Assembly (NCBI GenBank): GCA_029258695.1
Contig: JARIBR010000136.1
Location: 1-9,974 of the forward strand
DNA: 9,974 nucleotides
Direction: 5' to 3'
Source of the DNA: Quadrisphaera sp.
GTDB lineage: Bacteria; Actinomycetota; Actinomycetes; Actinomycetales; Quadrisphaeraceae
The notes beneath the pieces were generated by a model that was given only the letters and a program-made list of their open reading frames with translations, made no database searches and was not told where the DNA came from. Shown here in pieces: positions 6,296-9,974 of this stretch; the stretch's first letter is position 1; every line of letters begins with the position of its first letter. The position numbers were made by a program, and so were the translations under genes.

Positions 6296-7608
6296 GGACG
6301 CTGTGGGTCGACGCCAGCAACGGCGCCGCCGGGGACATGCTGCTCGGGGCGCTGCTCGACGCCGGCGCCTCGCTGGACGTCGTGCGCGCCGCGGTCGCCG
6401 CCGTCACGCCGGAACCGGTGACGGTCGACCTCGAGCGCACCCGCCGCCACGGCCTCGGCTGCGCGCGGGCGCTCGTGCGCGTGGCGGACTCCGCGACGCA
6501 CCGCGGGCTGGACGACGTGCTGGCCCTGGTGCGGGCCGGTGGCCTCGACGACGACGTGGAGGACTTCGCGGTCGCGGTGTTCACCCGCCTCGCCGTCGCC
6601 GAGGCGCAGGTGCACGGCACGACCACCCACGACGTCCACTTCCACGAGGTGGGAGCGCTGGACGCCCTCGCGGACGTGGTGGGCTGCGCGGCCGCGCTCG
6701 GGGACCTCGGGCTCCTCACCGGGAGCGGCGCCGCGGGCGAGCAGGCCCCCTCGGTGGTCGTGGGCACGATCGCGCTGGGCTCGGGGCGCGCGCGCAGCGC
6801 CCACGGGTCCATCCCCGTGCCGGTCCCCGCGGTGCTCGCGCTGCTGGAGGGCTCGGGGGCACCGGTGGTGGCGGGGCCGGGAGACCCCTCGACCGGGCCG
6901 GGCCGCGAGCTGTGCACCCCCACCGGCGCCGCGCTCCTGCTGACCCTGGCGCACCGGTTCGGCCCCGTGCCTGCGCTGGCCGTCACCGCCGTCGGCGTCG
7001 GCGCCGGGGCCGCGGACCCCGCAGCCGCCGCCAACGTGCTGCGGGTGGTGGTGGGTCGCTCGGCCGAGCCTCCTCCCCCGGCGGCTGTCGACGGCGTGGG
7101 CGACGGGGACCGCTCGCGGGACGCAGCCGGTGGCGGCCACGGGGCGGTCCAGGCGCCAGCCTGGCGCGAGGACGACCTGCTGGTTCTCGAGGCGACCGTC
7201 GACGACCTCGACCCACGTCTGTGGCCCGGCGTGCTCGACGCGGCCGTCGCGGCCGGCGCGCACGACGCCTGGACCACGCCGGTGCTCATGCGCCACGGGC
7301 GCCCCGGTCACGTGGTGAGCGCGCTGGCACGACCGGACGTGCTCGACGCCGTGCGCGCCGTGCTGGTGACGCACACCACGACGCTGGGAGTCCGCGCGCA
7401 CGCCACCGTGCGCTGGGCCCTGCCCCGCACGTCCACGACGGTGGAGGTGGGCGGCCACGAGATCTCGGTCAAGGTCGCCCACCGGCACGGGCGGACGCTC
7501 ACCGTCCAGCCCGAGCACGCCGACGTCGCCGCCGCCGCCGCCGCGCTGGGTCTTCCGGAGCGCGAGGTGCTCGAGCGCGCCCAGGCCGCAGCGCGCCGCG
7601 AGCCCTGA
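6292..7608 (+). CDS. larC: LarC, nickel-inserting cyclometallase (full-length)
   Basis: This 438-residue protein inserts nickel into the bis-thiocarboxylated mononucleotide in a CTP-dependent reaction, completing the NPN cofactor. The N-terminal LWVDASNGAAGDMLLGALLDAG is the family start motif. HFHEVGALDALAD (116-128) is a likely metal-binding stretch and CTPTGAALL begins at Cys208. The C-terminal domain starts near residue 295 with LEATVDDLDPRLW and contains HTTTLGVRAHATVRW. Both parts lie in one uninterrupted frame, whereas L. plantarum splits larC into larC1/larC2 joined by frameshifting. Between them, residues about 257-290 are a Pro/Gly/Ala-rich low-complexity linker. The start is GTG 6292, overlapping the larB stop by 4 bp. 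It ends before the palindromic repeats at 7622-7687. Confidence 0.95.
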   Translation: MRTLWVDASNGAAGDMLLGALLDAGASLDVVRAAVAAVTPEPVTVDLERTRRHGLGCARALVRVADSATHRGLDDVLALVRAGGLDDDVEDFAVAVFTRLAVAEAQVHGTTTHDVHFHEVGALDALADVVGCAAALGDLGLLTGSGAAGEQAPSVVVGTIALGSGRARSAHGSIPVPVPAVLALLEGSGAPVVAGPGDPSTGPGRELCTPTGAALLLTLAHRFGPVPALAVTAVGVGAGAADPAAAANVLRVVVGRSAEPPPPAAVDGVGDGDRSRDAAGGGHGAVQAPAWREDDLLVLEATVDDLDPRLWPGVLDAAVAAGAHDAWTTPVLMRHGRPGHVVSALARPDVLDAVRAVLVTHTTTLGVRAHATVRWALPRTSTTVEVGGHEISVKVAHRHGRTLTVQPEHADVAAAAAALGLPEREVLERAQAAARREP

Positions 7609-7621
7609 CCACCCGCTCCCA

Positions 7622-7687
7622 CCGCACTTCTCCGACCGAGTGCGCCGGATCGGCGCTCTACCGCCGCACTTCTCCCACGAAGTGCGG
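7622..7687. repeat. Two tandem copies of a 24-bp palindromic repeat
   Basis: Copy 1 (7622-7645) and copy 2 (7664-7687) match at 20 of 24 positions and start 42 bp apart; both begin CCGCACTTCTCC. Copy 2 is a perfect palindrome around a 6-nt loop, while copy 1 keeps a 6-bp stem (CGCACT/AGTGCG, 7623-7628 and 7639-7644). Between them GCGCCG-GAT-CGGCGC (7642-7656) is a third hairpin that competes with copy 1. The arrangement, between two convergent genes, looks like a dispersed REP-type element. I cannot check the rest of the genome. Confidence 0.65.
7664..7687. terminator. Hairpin terminator between convergent larC and acyl-CoA ligase
   Basis: CCGCACTTC (7664-7672) pairs perfectly with GAAGTGCGG (7679-7687), a 9-bp stem with a 6-nt loop, 56 bp past the larC stop. 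It can act from either side. Only a short TT follows on the plus strand. Confidence 0.6.
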
Positions 7688-7705
7688 TTGAGGGCAGGTG
7701 AGGTC

Positions 7706-7732
7706 GGGCGGGGTGGAGTGGGGGTGGCGGGG
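7706..7732 (+). other. G-rich tract with G-quadruplex pattern
   Basis: Four G-runs occur on the plus strand within 27 nt: 7706-7708, 7710-7713, 7720-7724 and 7729-7732, with loops of 1, 6 and 4 nt. This satisfies the usual G3+N1-7 pattern. It lies just past the ligase stop and downstream of larC. In DNA this GC-rich such runs can arise by chance. Confidence 0.4.
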
Positions 7733-7734
7733 CG

Positions 7735-9318
7735 TCAGGAGTAGCGCGCCACCAGCTCGCGCTTGAGCACCTTCCCGCTGGGCCCCATCGGGAGGGAGTC
7801 CACGAGCTCGAAGCGGCGCGGGTACTTGTAGGCGGCGAGCTGCTCGGACGCGAAGGCCCGCAGCGCCTCGGCGTCCGCGGAGGCCCCGGCGTTGAGCACC
7901 ACCGCTGCGGTGACCTCCTCGCCGTGGGTCTCGTCCGGCAGGCCGAACACCGCGACCTGCGCGATGTCCGGGTGCCCGGCGAGGATCTCCTCGACCTCGC
8001 GCGGGTAGACGTTGAAGCCGTTGCGCAGGATCATGTCCTTGGTGCGGTCGACGATGGTCACGTAGCCGTCCTCACCGACGGTCCCGAGGTCCCCGGACCG
8101 GAACCACCCGTCGACGACCGCGGCGGCCGTGTCCTCGGGGCGGTTCAGGTACCCGGTGAACAGGTTGTGACCGCGGATCACCAGCTCCCCGAGCTCGCCG
8201 CGCGGCAGCAGCCGGATCGAGGACGCCTCCTCGGGATCGGCCGCCTCCACGTCGATCCCCCAGATCGCCGTGCCGACGGTGCCGGCGCGCGGCGGGGTGC
8301 CCACGTGGTTGAACGTCGCCACCGGGGAGGTCTCGGTGAGCCCGTACCCCTCGTAGACCTCGATCCCGAAGGTCTCCCGGACCGCGTCGATGACGGCCAC
8401 GGGCAGCGCGGCTCCCCCGGAGCAGCCGTAGCGCAGCGGAGGCAGCTCCTGCCCGGGGTTCGCGCGGGCGGCCTCGAGCAGCGCCATCCACATGGTCGGC
8501 ACGCCCATCATGATCGTCGCCCGCTGCTCGACCATCGTCCTCAGCGCGGTCGCCCCGTCGAACTTGGGCACCATCACCAGGCGGGCCCCGGCGCGGAAGG
8601 TCGTGTTCATCGCGCACGTCTGGCCGAAGGTGTGGAACAGCGGCAGGGCGCCGAGGACCACGTCCTCGGGGCGGATGTCGAAGGCGTTGACGAGCAGGGA
8701 GTTGACCTGCTCGACGAGCGCCAGGTGGCAACCTTGCGCGCCCTTGGGCTGCCCGGTGGTCCCGGAGGTGTAGAGGATCGTCGCCGTCTGGGCGGGGTCG
8801 CACGGGACGTAGGCCCCGATCGGCTCGCTCTGCGCGGCGAGAGCGGTCAGCGAGCGCACGTCGCCGTCGGGCGCGAGCACGCTCATCAGCTCCACCCCCG
8901 CCCGCGACGCCCCGTCGGCGCCGGCGCCGAGCAGCGGCCCGGCGCACACGAGGAGGCGCGCGCCGCTGTCGGTCAGGGCGTAGGCGATCTCCCTGGCGGT
9001 GAGCAGGGCGTGGACGGGCACGACGGTGGCCCCGAGCGCGAGCACCGCGTAGTAGACGCGGGGGAAGTCCGCGACGTTGGGCACGAGCATCGCCACCCGG
9101 GTGCCAGGGCCCACCCCGCGCTCGCGCAGCACCGCCGCGTAGCCGCGGGCCTGCTCCCACAGCTGCGCGTAGGTCGTCTCCTCCTCGCCCACCACGACGG
9201 CGACGGAGTCCGCGTGACGGCGGGCGGACTCGGCGAGGACCATCGCCACCGACAAGGTGGTGTTGCCCGTGGGCGAGGTCGGCTGCTGGGCGGGCGGTGA
9301 GCTGCTCTGCTCGGGCAC
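7735..9318 (-). CDS. AMP-forming acyl-CoA ligase (fatty-acid--CoA ligase-like)
   Basis: This 527-residue member of the ANL adenylating superfamily activates a carboxylic acid with ATP and transfers it to CoA. The P-loop-like A3 motif is YTSGTTGQPKGA (183-194). The A5 motif is GYGLTETSP (324-332). DGWFRSGDLG (403-412) and DRTKDMILRNGFNVYPREVEE (424-444) mark the hinge, and Lys516 in GPSGKVLKREL is the expected catalytic lysine. All core motifs are intact, and the length is normal for medium/long-chain or 4-coumarate-type ligases; chain length and aromatic preference cannot be told. I chose GTG 9318 because AGGAG sits 5 nt upstream; the frame remains open to 9426, but that extension runs through the intergenic region and into the divergent gene. 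It is divergent from the zinc dehydrogenase, with 94 bp between starts. Confidence 0.93.
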   Translation of the reverse strand: MPEQSSSPPAQQPTSPTGNTTLSVAMVLAESARRHADSVAVVVGEEETTYAQLWEQARGYAAVLRERGVGPGTRVAMLVPNVADFPRVYYAVLALGATVVPVHALLTAREIAYALTDSGARLLVCAGPLLGAGADGASRAGVELMSVLAPDGDVRSLTALAAQSEPIGAYVPCDPAQTATILYTSGTTGQPKGAQGCHLALVEQVNSLLVNAFDIRPEDVVLGALPLFHTFGQTCAMNTTFRAGARLVMVPKFDGATALRTMVEQRATIMMGVPTMWMALLEAARANPGQELPPLRYGCSGGAALPVAVIDAVRETFGIEVYEGYGLTETSPVATFNHVGTPPRAGTVGTAIWGIDVEAADPEEASSIRLLPRGELGELVIRGHNLFTGYLNRPEDTAAAVVDGWFRSGDLGTVGEDGYVTIVDRTKDMILRNGFNVYPREVEEILAGHPDIAQVAVFGLPDETHGEEVTAAVVLNAGASADAEALRAFASEQLAAYKYPRRFELVDSLPMGPSGKVLKRELVARYS

Positions 9319-9323
9319 GGGGT

Positions 9324-9328
9324 CTCCT
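9324..9328 (-). promoter_or_regulatory. Ribosome binding site deciding the acyl-CoA ligase start
   Basis: AGGAG on the minus strand lies 5 nt upstream of GTG 9318. This favours the 527-residue protein over a longer one starting at 9426, inside the neighbouring gene. Confidence 0.75.
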
Positions 9329-9401
9329 GCGCGTCGTCGAAGGGGAAAGCACGGTAACCCCGGCTCACCGGCCGCGCCGCATGGAGCGCGCCCGTCCGGG
9401 T

Positions 9402-9407
9402 AGGAGG
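9402..9407 (+). promoter_or_regulatory. Strong ribosome binding site of the zinc dehydrogenase gene
   Basis: AGGAGG lies 5 nt before the ATG at 9413 and fixes that start. Confidence 0.8.
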
Positions 9408-9412
9408 TGCAC

Positions 9413-9974
9413 ATGAGAGCCCTCACCTACCAGTCGAAGCGCACCGTCTCCGTCGAGGACGTGCCCGACCCCCAGATCCAGGAGCCCACCGACGCGATCG
9501 TCCGCATCACCTCCACGGCGATCTGCGGCTCCGACCTCCACCTCTACGAGGTGCTCGGCCCCTACCTCCACCCGGGCGACGTGCTCGGCCACGAGCCGAT
9601 GGGCGTGGTCGAGGAGGTCGGGTCCGCCGCCGGGGACCTCAAGGTCGGCGACCGCGTGGTGGTGCCCTTCACCATCGCGTGCGGGCGCTGCTGGATGTGC
9701 CAGCGAAAGCTCTACGCCCAGTGCGAGACCACGCAGAACACCGCGACGGGCAAGGGAGCCTCGCTGTTCGGCTACACCGACCTCTACGGCTCCGTGCCCG
9801 GTGGCCAGGCCCAGTACCTGCGGGTCCCCCAGGCCCACTTCGGGCCCATCGTCGTGCCCGACGACCGCCCGGACGAGCACTGGCTCTACCTCTCCGACGT
9901 CGTCTCCACCGCGTGGCAGGGCGTGCGCTACGCCGAGACGCCGAAGGGCGGGACGCTCGCGGTCATCGGGCTGG
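9413..9974 (+). CDS. Zinc-dependent medium-chain alcohol dehydrogenase, N-terminal part, cut by window edge
   Basis: 187 residues are visible, about half of a typical family member; the gene runs off the right edge. It is an MDR-superfamily oxidoreductase, NAD(P)-dependent by family. Catalytic zinc ligands are Cys38 in TAICGSDLH and His60-Glu61 in GHEPMG. The structural zinc site is intact with Cys90, Cys93, Cys96 and Cys104. The last visible residues (GGTLAVIGL) are the first strand of the Rossmann coenzyme domain, so the glycine motif lies just beyond the edge. YEVLGPYLHPGDVLGHEPMG and the loop ATGKGASLFGYTDLYGSVPG resemble the glutathione-independent formaldehyde/threonine dehydrogenase-like branch; I cannot decide the substrate. 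The start ATG follows AGGAGG. Whether it works with the divergent acyl-CoA ligase is unknown. Confidence 0.92.
   Translation, partial: MRALTYQSKRTVSVEDVPDPQIQEPTDAIVRITSTAICGSDLHLYEVLGPYLHPGDVLGHEPMGVVEEVGSAAGDLKVGDRVVVPFTIACGRCWMCQRKLYAQCETTQNTATGKGASLFGYTDLYGSVPGGQAQYLRVPQAHFGPIVVPDDRPDEHWLYLSDVVSTAWQGVRYAETPKGGTLAVIGL

Larger units (their letters stand above)
9319..9412. promoter_or_regulatory. Divergent intergenic region of ligase and dehydrogenase genes
   Basis: These 94 bp must supply the start signals of both genes. TACCGT on the minus strand (9351-9356) fits a -10 for the ligase, but no -35 is seen at the right distance. I find no convincing plus-strand promoter or operator. Confidence 0.35.

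Noticed and set aside
6115..7518. 467-codon minus-strand frame opposite larC
   Set aside because: It is an antisense shadow of LarC, low in complexity and without motifs.
7924..9300. 458-codon plus-strand frame opposite the acyl-CoA ligase
   Set aside because: It is antisense to a gene with every ANL motif, and its His/Gly/Arg-rich translation resembles nothing recognisable.
1..9974. CRISPR arrays, tRNA/rRNA genes, IS elements, attachment sites, toxin-antitoxin or phage genes
   Set aside because: I looked on both strands and saw no regularly spaced repeats, cloverleaf-type sequence, transposase or integrase motifs.

Overview
The window is very GC-rich, densely packed bacterial DNA. It has frequent GTG starts, GC-ending codons, Shine-Dalgarno sites of the AGGAGG type and several 4-bp stop/start overlaps. 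Together with the families present (a CGNR zinc-finger regulator with an ABATE-type N-terminus, LarB/C/E, a DUF1810 protein), this points to an actinobacterium. I cannot name a genus from the sequence. No rRNA, tRNA, IS element, integrase or CRISPR array is visible.

Layout from left to right. (1) 1-1287, minus: the N-terminal part of a secreted subtilisin-family (S8) protease; its catalytic Ser lies beyond the left edge. (2) 1440-1877, plus: a DUF1810 protein ending in a strong hairpin shared with the convergent operon to its right. (3) 1894-4006, minus: a tight three-gene operon reading eamA-type exporter -> zinc nucleoside/guanine-type deaminase -> class I SAM methyltransferase, joined by two ATGA overlaps. 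Divergent from it, at 4105-4653 plus, is a CGNR zinc-finger regulator. The 98-bp gap between them holds a well-formed promoter for the exporter operon (TTGACT, 17 bp, TACGGT) with a 7+7 bp inverted repeat lying over it, the most plausible operator in the window. (4) 4679-7608: genes for the nickel-pincer nucleotide (NPN) cofactor, with larE on the minus strand and larB-larC on the plus strand. The larE and larB start codons are only 6 bp apart. No larA (the apo-racemase) is present. (5) 7609-7734: a convergent gap with two copies of a 24-bp palindromic repeat and a G-rich quadruplex-type motif. (6) 7735-9318, minus: an AMP-forming acyl-CoA ligase. (7) 9413-9974, plus: a zinc-dependent medium-chain alcohol dehydrogenase cut by the right edge.

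How the genes may work together. LarB (carboxylation of the nicotinic acid adenine dinucleotide ring and release of AMP), LarE (two sulfur insertions) and LarC (CTP-dependent nickel insertion) form the complete cofactor pathway, so a LarA-family enzyme using it should be encoded elsewhere. The exporter, deaminase, methyltransferase and divergent regulator look like a small regulated module for modifying and exporting a small molecule, possibly nucleobase-like. Its substrate is unknown, and it is the best candidate here for an undescribed system. The remaining genes are ordinary accessory or metabolic genes.
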